This document shows, piece by piece, positions 39,316-52,480 of a stretch of 64,000 nt of DNA. Origin of the DNA: Diphasiastrum complanatum. Lineage: Eukaryota > Streptophyta > Lycopodiopsida > Lycopodiales > Lycopodiaceae. The position numbers were made by a program, and so were the translations under genes. The stretch lies in contig CM055099.1 in NCBI GenBank assembly GCA_029204225.1, positions 48,846,141 through 48,910,140 of the forward strand, read 5' to 3'. The notes beneath the pieces were generated by a model. That model saw only the letters and a list, made by a program, of their open reading frames with translations. It searched no databases and was not told the DNA's origin. Positions within the stretch are counted from its first letter, which is position 1, and each line of letters begins with the position of its first letter.

Positions 39316-40046
39316 CTATTTGCTGTTAAAAAGATTTGACAATTCACAACTACTTAGATGCACTTTCAGAGAAATCCAAAATGGGCTTGACAAACAAATT
39401 AATTTTAACGAATAAGCTTCATACTGTGAATTAAAATTTTCTATTACATTAACAAATGAAATCATCCCAGATGGATGTACATATGTGTCTCGAAGTAGAG
39501 TAACTACTTCCTTACCCTCCTGAAAAGAGAGCACATGCTTCTCAAAATCTATATCAGGAGATTTACTAAATAACCATTCATACCCTAGGATTATGTCCGT
39601 ATGTGCTAAATCTAAAACATGAAAATCTATAAACACTCTATAATCTTGAATCCAACGTGGGAGCTTTGGAACTTTAACATCCCAAGTCTCCAACTTCACA
39701 CCTGAAGCTAAATATACCTTATATCTATGATCACTGGCTATAGTTTCCAGGCCAAGTTTCTGCACAAGACCGGAGTTAATAAAATTATGAGTAGAACCAC
39801 TATACACCAACGTCCTTTAACTGTGCCTTTCAAATGAAATAATTCATTAGGCAAGAATGAAGCAGTACTGAATGAACATTCACACTCACAATTAACCTTG
39901 TTAATTTTCAATTTTAGATTTTTTTTACATGGCATCTCAATGGCTTGAGCTACGTGTTTCTTTTGCTTTGGACAGAACTTCATAACATGTCGAGGCATGT
40001 TGCAGACAAAACACACATTCGCCCTTCTAGCCAGTCCAACTGACAA
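39316..40046 (-). pseudogene. Ty3/gypsy gag zinc knuckle and protease relic, copy 2
   Basis: Same as 4381-5111: CCHC knuckle in 40046-39738, frameshift, protease in 39810-39316 with the catalytic Asp replaced by Tyr. So the mutation predates the duplication. Confidence 0.82.
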
Positions 40047-40279
40047 TCCTTTGCATGCATACTAGATAGATGTCATATATCATGTATTGTTCCACATGTC
40101 GCTATAGGAGTGCATTCCTCACAAAATTGATGGAGGATAAATTTGATAATTTGAGCAGCCCAACGGGGCTCTTGCTCGTGCTAAATACGAATTTTTGTTT
40201 AGAGATACAAATTCTCTCACAAGAAAGTCCAGTTGCAGCTCTTGCTCTACATGAACAGTATTCCTTTTCATTCAAGATC

Positions 40280-42721
40280 ATGGTCAAAACAGGAAGCATG
40301 AAAGTGCGCAGAATGCCAAATCCAATTATTGTGCTGGTTGTACTAGTCGTTCTCTTAGTTGCATGGGCAAATCTCAGCAAATTTTTGTCCCTGTACCAAT
40401 CAGAAGTATCCCGCACTATGCACCTGAGATCCAGCAAGAACTTACTCCAACTACTGAAGTCAGTGGAGAGATCACAGGCCGCTTTAAGCACTCAGATCAA
40501 TGACTCATCTCACAAGACCCAGCTCCTTCTCCAACACCTCGAGCAGCTAGAAAAGTCCACCTCCAGCTTCAACACCCACCTAACCTACAACAATCTCTCA
40601 AATTCCATCCTCCAACACAATGCCGATGCCCACATCAACGGCATAACCCCGCACACCCCCACCATAAACTTCCAACCTCTTGAGGACGAGCAGCTATTCA
40701 AGCTAAGAGGGGGAGACTACGTGGGTCTGCATAGCTTCATGTCAGCCATCAGGGGACGGGGCAAGATCATGGGTCCACCAGAATTACACTACTTTCCATC
40801 AAACACATCCCAGGGGAGGCTGCTATGCATCAAAGGGAACAACACAGTTGATGGAACAAAGAATTTCTACGGATTTGCAGCAAGGGAAGCTATTCCTGCA
40901 GGAGCAATGCTGGTGCTTCCTGGGACTACTCTCATCTCTGACACATACTTTGATTTCCATAATCCCTGGCATTCCATGCACGATCTAGTGGAATTTGTGC
41001 ACTGGAAGCTGGAGAATGGATGTGAGAGCGCTAGCAGAATTGTGCTATATCACTGGGGAGAGCTGAGAGTGAGCATGGGGAATTGGATCTCAAATGTGAT
41101 GGAGGCTGTAGGGCTGCCCTGGCTGCCCGAGGCCCTAGCCTACTCGGGCAGGCCGGTCTGCTTTGACCGGGCAGTGGTCAGCCGGACCGGCATAAATAGC
41201 ACGCCACGTCAGCTTCTTTATGACGTGTTCCGGGAAGTGCGATGCCGGGCCCGGCAAAAGTGCCATGTGGCTATCCGTGATAGGCTGGAAAGGGAGGGAG
41301 CTCATGTGGAAGTCCATGTCACTCTAATGGTGAGAAAGGAGTCGAGGGGGTTTAAGAACCTCTCGGCATGGCAGGCGGCGGTTGGGAATGCATGTGGCGA
41401 AGGCGCGGGATGTGTTTGGTCTGAGATGCATGCTCACAACCATACATTTTGCGAGCAAGTAAGACCTTTCTTTCTTATGGTGTGCGCATACATAGATATC
41501 ACAAGAAAAAAAAAAAACACTTTTGTGAATGCAAATAGATCATAATCTTTTATTTGATTATTGTTGTTGGTAATAATGTTATTGGTGATGATGTTGGTGC
41601 ATCATATAAGTTTGAGGGATGCATGCAAGACAAAGAGAGAAATATGATTTTTTTGTTATTTATGACTTGCATATAGAGAGGCATTATGAAACTCGGGAAT
41701 ACATGCAAGAAAAAGAGAGGGCCATGAATTTTTTGCTATTTAATACTTGCATATAGAGTATCAAGTTCTTGCAATAAAGTCCTTAGCAATGTGAGAAAGC
41801 TTTTTTGTGTGCACGTATCCTTATAATTAAGACATGGACTTTAATATTGACTTTTGCATAAGCTCCATAGTATTATTGCCTTTTGCAAGGCAATAAAAAA
41901 AACCAGTGTCTATATGAATCCTAAATACAACTTATTGCCTCTTCATTGACATTTCCTTTGTTCACCTCTAGATATATTAAGATATCAAAAAAAAGTATTG
42001 AGATGACATATAATTTATACGAGTAAGGGTTGGAAGTGTTCAATAGAAATTTGCCACTAATTCACTTAATTCAAGTATTGTGCGGTGTTTATTGAAAGGT
42101 TAATGAAAAGTTTCAAAGAAGTAGAGTCGTTGCATATATAAAAAAGACACCTCATGATGTAACTAAGTGTCCATGCTCCATGTAGCTAACATAAGATTTA
42201 AAACAGAATGTATTGGGCTTTTGACGTGTTGCCTCGAGAATTATTTGTTCATGTGGATCTAGCTTCATATTTTAATATTATGTACAAGCTAATCTTTGGC
42301 TTCCAATTAGGTGGAGATTATGAGCAACACAGACATTCTTGTATCTGTACATGGAGCTCAACTCACAAACACCATCTTCATGGATCCAGGTGGTAGAATT
42401 TTGGAGGTCTTTCCAAAAGGCTGGTTAGAGTGGGGCAATCGTGGACAATTTGTCTATAGAAACCTAGCAAATTGGCTGGGACTCGAGCATGAAGGGATTT
42501 GGAGGGACTCATCCTCACCTGATTGTCCTAATCCAAAAACTTCTGTGAAATGTTTTGCATATTACAAAAATCAACTAGTGGGCATCAATGAGACCTTCAT
42601 TGTTGATTGGCTTAGAAATGTTATTGTAGATTTTAAGCGAGCCCATGCAAATAAGCTTCGTGAAGCTACCATTGGAGGAAGTTCTATTGTGGCATGGGAT
42701 TCCAACATTTGTGTTTGTTGA
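40280..42721 (+). CDS. GT61 (DUF563) glycosyltransferase, copy 2
   Basis: Exons 40280-41458 and 42311-42721, same GT-AG intron as copy 1, 529 residues. The protein is that of copy 1 except Lys135 to Glu (AAG at 6461, GAG at 40682), the only coding change I found. The anchor, GT61 motifs and stop are intact. What differs is the 5' side: the 711-base upstream segment with the CT-rich leader is gone, and the gypsy relic sits 150 bases upstream of the start. The open frame therefore runs back to 40070, adding residues from the relic. Either this copy uses a new promoter, or it is silent, or the join is an assembly fault. Confidence 0.85.
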
Positions 42722-44188
42722 GCCCATGTTTGGTGCATGAAGCACATTTACTCAAATAACAAAAATCTAGTGCCAAAAGTTTTCCCTAAATATAAATCCC
42801 ACAAAAACATAATTCATTTCTTTAAATGCAAAGCAATGCTAATGCTTTATGCCTTACTTCATAGAGTTGGCTTTGAAAGTGGGCACATGTGATGCAAATA
42901 TATCGTTAGTCTATTTTGAGTTAAAAAATCTCAATGTAATGTGTTATTGCAATAATGAATTGACTTTGGTGTGGTGTGGTCATCAAATATTGCAAATGCG
43001 TAAATAAATTAGTACAACACTTTATGCTCCAATTGATTTTGTCACAAAAATAGAAAACTTATTCTTATAACCATTGCATTACCTTATATTTTCCCCTCAT
43101 CCTACTTCTTAATGGAGAACTTTATAGGAATAAATGAGGAAGGATCGTCAATGGTGCTATGGGAATAGTGTAAGATGGTGGGAAGTAGTTTTATATGATA
43201 GAAAGTGGAGAGTAATAAGTTATTTGGCACATGAGCAACAAGGAGAGTTATGTGAGCAAGATTGTGCAATGTAGTAGAGCTTGTTCTTACTAGCACATAG
43301 AATGTTACTTTTAACATGAGTGAACCATTCATTCTAAGAAATATAATTAAATAAAAGTAGAGTCACCCTATATTACTGAATTTAGTGAGCTAGAAAGTGG
43401 TGTATCTTGACGTATTTTCCTATGGAGTTTTTTGCTTTCTCTCATGATACTCAACGTTTGGGAGGCGAGATTTTATTCCAATGTTTAATCAACACTCCAT
43501 TCAAATCTAATATAACATATAAAGGCTCATTTTGTGAATCAACAAGAGAGAAAACTTGTACTGACACAATTCATGCATGCAAGAAAGAAACTAGTTGCAT
43601 AGTTAAAGAGAAAAGGTAATCAACGAGTGTGTCTATTCAAACAAATAGTTCTTAACATCAACAAAAAAAAATTTGAACTAATTCTAGGATCTATTTTCAT
43701 ATACTTTTGTAGGTTTGTTGCATAGACTCTACTAGGATAGCCTTAGAGTAGGACAATTGGTGATTGAGCTAAAGCAAGGCTTTTGCTATTTACTTGTTTC
43801 CATCAATGCTTGGCATGTTTAGAGCCCTCGAGACTCATCTTGTGTGACCTTCAAACCTCCTTCATGTGTTGGGCTTAATATGTTGACAAACGAACATTCA
43901 TCCATTATCAAAAGCTATTGTTTTTCATTACCATCAGATGAATCACCTTCATAATGCTTGCTGTTCATAACACATACATGATGATGTCTACACACTACAA
44001 CATGAAAATATCAGGTCATGTGTCACCCAAAATTGACACTGCTCTAAATTCAAGGAGATCTAATATTCGCAGTATTGCTTCAACACTTTCTCCAAGTTGG
44101 ATAGGTGTTCTGAGTTTGGCCCGTGCATGCATAGATGATCCAAGAAAATTTTCAGAAACTTTTGCAGGTGTTCCTTGAATGTTGTTTG
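42722..44188. other. GT61 copy 2, 3' flank
   Basis: As 8501-9966, with few differences (for example GACGATTCATG versus GACACAATTCATG near 43564). Non-coding. Confidence 0.4.
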
Positions 44189-45186
44189 TGAAGAAACAAA
44201 ATGTATTTGATTACAAAGGCTTGCTAGCTTTCAGTTCTTCGCCTGACGAAGATGTTCGCGAACTCGACCATCTGGAGACACGAAACACGAAGAGTTTCGC
44301 AAATGTGAAAGTCAACGGAGACGAAGACGAACGGTTCGCGAACACGAAAGATCCACGAACAAGATTCCTTCGCGGTCCAGTACGGAAGAAGGCAGACGAG
44401 GTAAACGAAACCCGTTCAGCTCTCACGCCCCAAGGAGTACCACCAAAGATCATGCAAGTACCCAAAAGTACAATAATCTGATCTGATGGCATGACGTCAA
44501 CAGATACTCCCTAGGTTGTGGCTAATCTGCCACTCTTGTAATTCTCTGGTTAGTTGTAGATGCTTAATCACTCTAATCTTAGATCTACACAGAGAGACCG
44601 TACTTACTGGATTATACTTGACATATAGGTCAAAACTGAATACATAGAGTGTAATAGAGTGAAATAGTCTGATGCTAGTAAGCAATCAAGACGATATATA
44701 GAATACATGTCCACCTGCACGCGAAGACAATTCTGTCTAGAATCAGAAGATCCAACTGTCCGCTAGTGAAGCGAGACTACTACTCATGAGAGAACCATGT
44801 TTCTTTCACGCCAACGCACTGCGTGGATTTGCATGCAGTGCTTGAAGAAATTCAGAGAAAATTAATATAGATTATTTTCTTGTTGTGTCTGATCTTGAAT
44901 GTTGAATGCTTATGCTGATATTTCATATGTCTGAGTTTTCTTGTTCATTTGAATTCCGCAATTTGGTTGAAACTAAGTCGAATGCTGCATTAATTTTATG
45001 AACGTAGATCAGTAGTGACTGACTACACTCTGGAGGATTGTAGGAGCGACTCAGCTGGCAGTGTCCAGCGGTCGCATCTGAACTCCATCCGAGTTGAAGA
45101 CAGTCGTGATTGATTCGCCTTCGCAAAAGTTTCACGAATCCAACGAATTTCTCATCAGTCAATCACCTTTTCTTCTCATCATCTTG
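44189..45186. repeat. LTR-like 1-kb dispersed repeat, copy 2
   Basis: Near-identical to 9967-10958; TTCGCGAA at 44335. It is joined on the right to the gypsy reverse transcriptase at the same base as in copy 1, so that joint is older than the duplication. Confidence 0.6.
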
Positions 45187-45843
45187 CATGACTCGCTGAA
45201 AGGTGCTTGGGGCATTGCAAAGGCCAAATGGCATCACCTTGTAGTCATAGGTTCTCCATTCAATGGCAAACGATGTCTTGTGCTGATCATTCGGCGCTAT
45301 TTTGACTTGATTGTAGCCACTGAAGCCATCCAAGAAACTATAGGCTTTTGCTCCTGCTACTCGATCCAAAACACTTTCCATGAAAGATAGGTTAAAATGA
45401 TCTTTCTTGGTAACCACATTCAGTGCCTTTAGATTTACATAGATCCGCATCTTGTCGTTCTTCTTGGGTACTATGACTATAGGTGATACTCATTATGTGT
45501 GTTCAATTTCATAAATGAAATCAGTGTCGAGCAGCCTTTGTAACTCATGTTTGATCAACTCTATGTAGTTAGGATTGCCATGGTAATAACGACTCACTTT
45601 GGGGACTGCTCCATCCACCAAGAATATGGTATGTTGGATTACTATTGGTGGTATACCCTTCAAATCCTTGTATGTCCATGCAAAGCAATCCTTGTATTCC
45701 ACCAATAGATTACGTAGCCGTGTGATCTTCCCTTCTTCACCTGGACTAGCTAAGTTCTGAGGTTGTGTCCGCGCAGGTCCTTCGAAGACTTGTTCAGCTG
45801 GTTCTTGACTTTGATCAGGTTCTCTTTGTGCTTGAGGCATCAT
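45187..45843 (-). pseudogene. Ty3/gypsy reverse transcriptase, N-terminal two thirds
   Basis: 45843-45493 has the pre-RT region YKDCFAWTYKDLKGIP ... DTDFIYEIEHT. Two stops in a row (TAA TGA) follow, then in the same frame VSPIVIVPKKNDKMRI, KDHFNLSFMESVLDRVAGAK, FLDGFSGYNQVK and MPFGLCNAPSTFQRVM. The frame is lost at 45187, so the YxDD catalytic box is missing. Confidence 0.9.
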
Positions 45844-46732
45844 GATTACTACATCATCTAAAGGTGTAATTCTTTAAGGTTTCTGGCATCTCGTGAACTT
45901 GGCATTCGTCAGTATTCCTCCTTCAGCATGTTAATCTTAGCACAACTTTTAATCTTTGGGTTATCAGTCATCTGTAAGGATGATGACGCCACATCTGGTT
46001 TCAGTTGGATCGATTTCAAAGAGTCCCAAAACTTTCTTTTGCCTCTTTTGTCAACATAATGGTATGCCTCCTTGTCTTTGTTCTTGGGAACTGGTTTGAT
46101 ATTCTCTTTGTGATTCCAAATATCTATATCCACCATAGTTATGGCTTATTCAGGTAGATCACTCCATCGGATCACATGGCTATAGCATTGTTTCAACTAA
46201 TGCTTCTTGTTAAGAGGTGCCTTGGTTGGTTCTACTTGGGAAATTTTAGCTATTGGCTCTTTCTGTTGTGGTTGAGCTGGTATTTTCCTCATTCCATATC
46301 GATCAGGAACCATGTGTTGCAAGACCTGTTCGTCTGTCAGTTCAACTTCTTCATCATATGAAAAGGCATGCTATCAGGGCACTAAATCATCTTCAACTTG
46401 CTATGGTATTGGCTGTTAGCCATGCCACATTGACCATGTTTATCCTGTAAGTTTTTGGCATGTCCAGGGTGAAACCTTTTGGTGATGAGGTGCTAGGATT
46501 TGGATCTGAATCTGGCTGACATGCATGCCCAGCCATACAATCAACTGTCACTAATGCATTTGTCCATCGCATAATATCTGTTTGCGAATCATAATGACCT
46601 CTCTTGGCTTGCCTTGGGCGATCAATGGTGGACAATCCATCATCAGCCTTGGGTATAATCAGTTTCACCGTCCATGTGGTTGAATCCACCTTTACAACCT
46701 ACTCTGTTCTCAAAGGTGAGTTTTCCGGTGTC
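45844..46732 (-). pseudogene. gypsy protease-RT linker
   Basis: Short minus frames (46689-46393 and 46136-45909) with no domain, in the place of the linker between protease and reverse transcriptase. Broken by several stops. Confidence 0.5.
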
Positions 46733-47355
46733 CTAGCTATAAACCACTTGCGCAACTCTCAACCAAGGTCTTCCACGTAAAACACGATAGGCAAAAGGAG
46801 ACTCTGAAATTGTCATTACCACGAAGGTGCTCACAAACTGCACTCCCGCTATTTTTACTGGAATGTCTTTGACTACACCTTTTGATTTTACACAGAACTG
46901 ATCTGCTAGTTTGATAGCAAATCTCGCTGTTTCAATCCTTGCAAACCCCATTTCTGGTACAAAGTAGTGGAGATCAAATTGATGTCTGATCCTCCATCTA
47001 CTATCGTAGCTTCATCTACGTATCTTTTGTGCTTAATCGGCAGAGTGATATTGTGTTGCTCACTCTCCCACACTGCCCTAATATGGAGGACGTTGTTGGT
47101 TCCTTCATGACTCGCACAATACAAGGGCTCTTGTGTGGCTGGTTCTGGTTTTGATTGGATCCATTCTGCTAGGATGCTCTTTGCTTGAGGTGCTGCAATC
47201 CATAGGAGCTCCCCAAGGGATAAGTCCGTATGGCTAGCTAGTAAATTTGTGAACAATCTTGTTATTGGAACCTCAGGCTCCCCCATGTAGAAGGGTGGTT
47301 CGTGATGGTGCAAACAATCATTTTGATCTGTTCGAAAGTGGTGCTGATGCGTCAT
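46733..47355 (-). pseudogene. gypsy protease
   Basis: 47355-46906 ends YVDEATIVDGGSDINLISTT, with a D-G-G-S in place of the usual D-[ST]-G active site, and 46951-46733 continues in another frame with VVMTISESPFAYRVLRGRPWL, the second half of the fold (I-L-G-R-P-W-L). One frameshift near 46930. The N-terminal part (PEVPITRLFTNLL) is pre-protease sequence. Confidence 0.7.
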
Positions 47356-47413
47356 TCACGAGAGGTTTTGCAGGTGCGTTCCTTACTTGTGCAGCTTCCT
47401 TTGCTTGGGCCTT

Positions 47414-48491
47414 CTATATCCAATGGTGTATCTTTTGGTATTGTCGTCCTTCTTCTCTCATGTTAGGATAAGGTCTTGCAGCTGAGGGTTGATCATCGGC
47501 CATTGATATTGATGAGGGTGGTGATGGAGCCACTCCCTTCCATTTATGTGCACTTCGCCGCATCCATAGTAGCCATAGATTCTCCCACTTTGTCTTTGAG
47601 GTTGGGCAACATAGGAGAGGTTGCATAATACTCATTTACAACTGGATCGACTCGTACCATTGTTGTTGTTCAGGTTGGGGTGGTGCTTCATGCTCTATTG
47701 TCGTCAAGTTCACATGGACGACTTGATTGTTAGCTGATCCTGGTGGTGCAGGTAAGGCCATGTGTTGTTGATTCATCGGCGCTCCAAACCGCGGTGCTCC
47801 AAACTGTGGTGCTAAGAATAAGAGGTTTGATACTAATTCATCTTTTGTTGTATTATCCTGGGGCTGAATGGACAAAATGTCATTTTGTGCGATGATGCAA
47901 GTAATGTACTACTCCTGTTGTTTGAGTTCTCTTCTAATACTTCATGGCAATCCCACAAGGAACCACATGATCACTACATGATCGAGAGTCAGCGTTGTGT
48001 TGCATTTGGATCTTAGATGTTTGACTCATTCAATGTAATCCCGGACCCTTTCTCTCTTTCCCGTCTTGACTTTGCTCAACATGATAAATGGATCTTCCAG
48101 GAACTTCCATGCTTTAAAGAGTGTGATGAGAGCCGCTTTTACCCCTTCTCAAGTGGTCTTTTCTCTAGCCGATAGGTTGAAAAACCAATCTTGTGCTACA
48201 GTAACTAGTGACATAGAAAACAACTTCAATGTTTCTGCTAGAGTCTGGTCGCCATACATGCTTGTTCAAATCTGGAGGAATCTGATATGATCTGATGATC
48301 CATCATATTTGGGCATTTTGAGAAAGGGTGGCCTCTGAACTGCTTGCAAGGGTGCGACAGGTACAGGTTGACCCATTGGATACATTGTTGCTAGTTCTGC
48401 TTCTGCCTTGCCACCCTGCTACAACTCTGGGAAGGTTTGGTGCTTGATTTTCTACTATGGTTGCTACTGTTCGTCTGGATCTCATATTCAT
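47414..48491 (-). pseudogene. gypsy gag region, degraded
   Basis: Pieces 48491-48303, 47875-47636 and 47635-47414 on the minus strand. Between them the DNA encodes a Gag-like domain in broken frames. No zinc knuckle is readable. Assigned from position between leader and protease. Confidence 0.5.
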
Positions 48492-48499
48492 TTAGCGAG

Positions 48500-49330
48500 A
48501 AAGTCCAGGGCAGTTGGATCTTGATGGATACATGGAATTTTGTCTGAATCTGTGAAAAATTGATCAGTTTTAATGGCTAATAGTGCGATTTTAGCCCCGT
48601 TATGGTGGTTTTTCCTTGATAACTTTTTACTCCTTACTCTGATTGGTCTGATATTTTCACAGGAGTTGGATCTGGGTAGATCTTGCTAATGATTATATTT
48701 GCGAGAGTTACTCAGTATGAGGTTTGGTTGTGCAAGAGTTCTTTTCACTGTTTTGCGAGTAAAAACTCTGATTTCTCAAGATCTATTGGGAACTATTGCA
48801 GATTTTTCTGGAGCTGGATCTGATATGGATCTGGCTCTATTCAAAGTGGGGGGAGGGGGTTCTTTCTCAGAGATCAGGAAGTTATTGATGTCTGTGAGGG
48901 TCCAAAATCATCTTTTTGCTTAAAAATTAATCAACACTGGAAACTAATTCTCGCAAACTTCATCACTAATGGAAAATGACATTCTGAAGACAATGGTATG
49001 GTTTATGAAGGTTCTCTGGATTTGATGATTTTCTTGAATTTTAAGCACTTAAACTCACTTTTCAACTTACTAGAATAAAACTAACTCTCGCAAGCTTTTT
49101 TGTGTTACTATCTCAGTGAGATGGAGCTCCAGAATTCTCTGCTTACCACAGAAACTGATTTTTTGTTGTTTGCGAGGGTTTTGCCTTTGATTTTTGTCTT
49201 TTTTGACCTTGAGAACTCTCACAGAGGCACTTTTTCTAGGAACTAACCCTCGTAGGCTTTTTAATGTGCTTTTCACAGGGAAATGCAGCTTCAGGAGGCT
49301 CTACGAAGGTTAGTCTGAAGTTATGATTTT
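48500..49330 (-). other. leader of the minus-strand gypsy element
   Basis: Non-coding. On the minus strand it has TTTGCGAGAATTAGTTT and AGAACCTTCATAAACC-like words that match the leader repeats of 28500-29060, including GATGAAGTTTGCGAG next to TCATTTTCCATTAGT. This is why I assign the two elements to one group. Confidence 0.6.
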
Positions 49331-50100
49331 TTTGGAGTTTTTCTCTGTTTTTTCAAAATCTGTTGTCTATCTCATTTAGTTTCAGAAACTAAACATTCAT
49401 AAGATCCACATACAACTAAAATAGGTGCTAGAAACAAACCAAGAAGAGATCATTAAGATCCATATATAGGAATCTCAATAATTGTTCATCTCCCTTAAGA
49501 AGAATAATCTCTTGAGAAGAAGATCTAGAGCCAAGGATGCCTAGATAAAGAAAGAAAAAAAAAGAGAAAAAAAAAACTGAAAAAACAACCAAAAAGAAGA
49601 AAAACCGATACAACAAGAAGGAACAACACCCCCCATCTAGGCTTTGTTCCACGTATACATCCATTACCAAGCTTGACAACCTGAGCCTAGATCTACACTC
49701 CCATTTTAGAGTTTACTCTCTCCACTTGGATCAAAACTCGTACTACAACTGATACTCACCTGGTAATAGATCCATCAAACACACCTTTTCGAACCTCTAA
49801 CATCCTGTTGGAAGGAGGCATTGTTGGAAATTAAGCCCACAGTTTCCTCCTTGGAATCATAACTCAGACAACCAATTTATCTGAAGAGCATCTACAACGG
49901 GCTTCTGGCTATCTCCAGTAAAGGATAACCAATCCTGTCATAATTTCAAGTTCAGATGTTAAGTTTAATAACTTGAAGTCATTGAAGACTTGGCCATCTT
50001 CAAGGGCTTCTGCAAACTTGCATTTAGAACAAGTCTGCAGGAATACATTACTTTCGAGACAGTCTGCAGAAATAAACTTTGTTCGAGACAGTTTTGAGAC
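49331..50100. other. non-coding, nothing recognised
   Basis: Purine-rich block near 49540-49620. The 5' LTR of the minus-strand gypsy element would be expected here, but no LTR with a PBS could be placed. Confidence 0.35.
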
Positions 50101-50300
50101 AGCTTCGCAAAAGTTTCATGACAGTCCAAAAGTTCAACTATTTTAAACACCCTCGACTTTTTCGCGAAATGTTCGCGACAGTTCAAAATTTCAATTATTT
50201 TAAACACCCTCGACTTTTTTGCAAAATGTTCGCGACAGTTCAAAAGTTCAAATATTTTTTAGCACCCTCGACTTTGTTCGCGAAATGTTCGTGAAGAGAG
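50101..50300 (+). repeat. 57-bp tandem repeat array with CGCGA words
   Basis: Three units and a partial fourth; equivalent TTC positions are 50115, 50172, 50229 and 50288. Each unit has GTTCGCGACAGTTCAAAA and TATTTTAAACACCCTCGACTTT. TTCGCGAA occurs at 50161 and 50277. The short plus-strand frame here is repeat-driven. Confidence 0.85.
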
Positions 50301-50900
50301 AGAAAATTCCTGAAGGTCATATGTTTTCATGAGTTAAACTGTTTTAAAGACACCTTTGCCTTTTTAAGGGCACCTTCATCTTTTTCACAAAATCTTGAAG
50401 AGAGAGAATTCACGACGCCCTCGTCCACGTCAACATTCCCTATGGGTTGACAGTATACACTATGTACAGTTGTCACAAAAGCCATATACTTCCAAGTACA
50501 ACGGCTTACCTAATTAGGTGACAATCATTTATTATAGTAAATACATGGATGCAATCTATAAATAGATCATCTCAGCACAGATTACACGAGACGCTCCGTC
50601 CATAAGATGTATTATTTGAGCCTCCCAGTTACACCCTCAACCTTTGGTTGTGATTACTATTCGTGCTTCAGTCCAATATAGCAGCAGCTTGTTTTCTATC
50701 TATGTATAACGTAGAATGAATGCTTGTTGTGATTGAATGCACTTTTTCGTTGTTTGATCATGCTTGTTTACTCACTTTAATCAGAACACGGACGTCTATG
50801 ACTCCTCGGTTTCTAATCAGTTGATGGCTTTCTTTGACGCCAAAGGGACTCACGATATTGTACTGCTCTTCCATTTATCTCAAAACTATACTTCACATTG
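50301..50900 (+). promoter_or_regulatory. possible LTR U3/R region with TATA box
   Basis: TATAAATA at 50557-50564, about 260 bases after the tandem array, followed by a pyrimidine-rich stretch. Tandem repeats upstream of a TATA box are a common LTR design, but I found no paired LTR or exact ends. Inference only. Confidence 0.35.
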
Positions 50901-52480
50901 AATCTAATTCTCAATAATACCACACACATTATTTCTAATTTCTTTGGTGGACTATACTCTTGTTTTTGAAGTATGAATTAAATTTTAAGATCCTGTTGGG
51001 CCATCTAGAACTCTTAAAGCTGTGATTGCATTTAGCATAAGCTGTCTATTAGACTATTTTGCATTTAGCAGCTGATTGTAATGGGAGAGCTGTTCCGCAA
51101 TATTCCTGCTCTCTTCTTCGTTCGCGTTCTTCTATCTGCCTTGCCCCATCAGGCACAAAAAGGGCCCAACATTTTTCTGGCACCATTTTAAAAGATGCCT
51201 TTTTATTTTTTTTAACTTCTAAAGCCTTTTCTAGACCAATAGTAAAACTCCATGTGTACTTCTACGTAACGTAGAAAATCTGCCCAAAAAAAGTAGGGCA
51301 ATTTTTTTTTAAATGAACATATAACATATTGAAGAAGAAAAACAAGAACGATGTGGTATTATGACACAATGGCCTTGCCATGTCATAATACATTGATTAT
51401 AAATGTGATTGTTATATTATTTCTTCAAGATGGTTGTAGTTGATTTTGTTTAAGAAGATGTAAAAAATTGAAAAATTACATCATGATTTTGTCGATTAGT
51501 AATGTTTTATATCGTACACAAAATGTAAGAAAGGGATGCGTCTATGTTGGGTTGATTATTACTTTACAGGTGATTGTTGAAATGTGATTTCATTGAGTAG
51601 TGAGTTCATGAACAACATTGTAAAATGAGAAGCTTAAGTGATGTCGATTTGATAGAAATGGAAATTATTTCATGAGAGGTGAGCTGTGGGCATCAAAATA
51701 TCAATCTTAAGTCGCATGTTATAGTTGTAGGAACATTTGTTAATATTGTTTGGAGCACGTTTGTTGTAGAGAATTTGACCCACAAATAAACTAGAGTCTG
51801 GTATTGGGATGCACGCCATATTCTTGAATTGCTTGATCTCGAAATGAATGCGTTGGACTATTTGCTTTTCTTATTTCTTGACTATTGTCGATCGTTTGGT
51901 AGGAGGCTTTAGATTGTACCAAACTCAAATTGTTACTTTCATCACACCTTTTTGGCAACTTATTCTTTGGCCTTAAACTTGTTGAGGCCCAAAGACCTTT
52001 TCAAGTTCTAACTGATTGTGGTATTCAAAAATTTATTGTTGTCACTTGCCAAATCATTGTCTTCATTCGAATCTACAAAACAATTTTTAGTAGCACAAGC
52101 AATCAAAATTAACAATCCCAATCTTATTTTTGAAGAATCACATTTTAGCATTCATAATATGTATTGAGGATTGTCCACAATAATCACGATTACTTTCTAA
52201 AGCATTTCAATGTTCAAGAGTATTCACGATCGTGTTGGAGAGAGGGAGATGAACGAGTTGAGAAAAGGTGTCACATGTTAGAAACGAAAAATAAGCTCAA
52301 AGAGGAAAGACGAACACGAACGAGAAATGAACTCGAACAGAAAATGTTCATGCACAGTGGAACGAGCTATACGACTCTCTCCGTAAGCATGACAACGCCG
52401 ATCAGAACGAACAAAACGGTAGTGATGGGAATCACTATCGTTCTTGATTACGTAGCCAAACTTTAATAAATGAATGAAGC
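50901..52480. other. non-coding, nothing recognised
   Basis: AT-rich DNA with a few T- or A-runs. No domain or repeat found. Confidence 0.35.

Larger units (their letters stand above)
45187..49330 (-). mobile_element. Ty3/gypsy element: leader, gag, protease, partial RT
   Basis: Minus-strand order: repeated leader (49330-48500), gag (48491-47414), protease (47355-46733), linker, reverse transcriptase (45843-45187) cut before the catalytic box. RNase H and integrase are absent, replaced by the LTR-like repeat. Leader words match those of the plus-strand gypsy element at 28.3-29.3 kb, so the two are related families or one family. No LTR was found at its 5' end. Confidence 0.75.

Noticed and set aside
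52164-52466. 100-codon plus ORF rich in Arg, Glu and Lys
   Set aside because: No family resemblance and no supporting context; likely chance.
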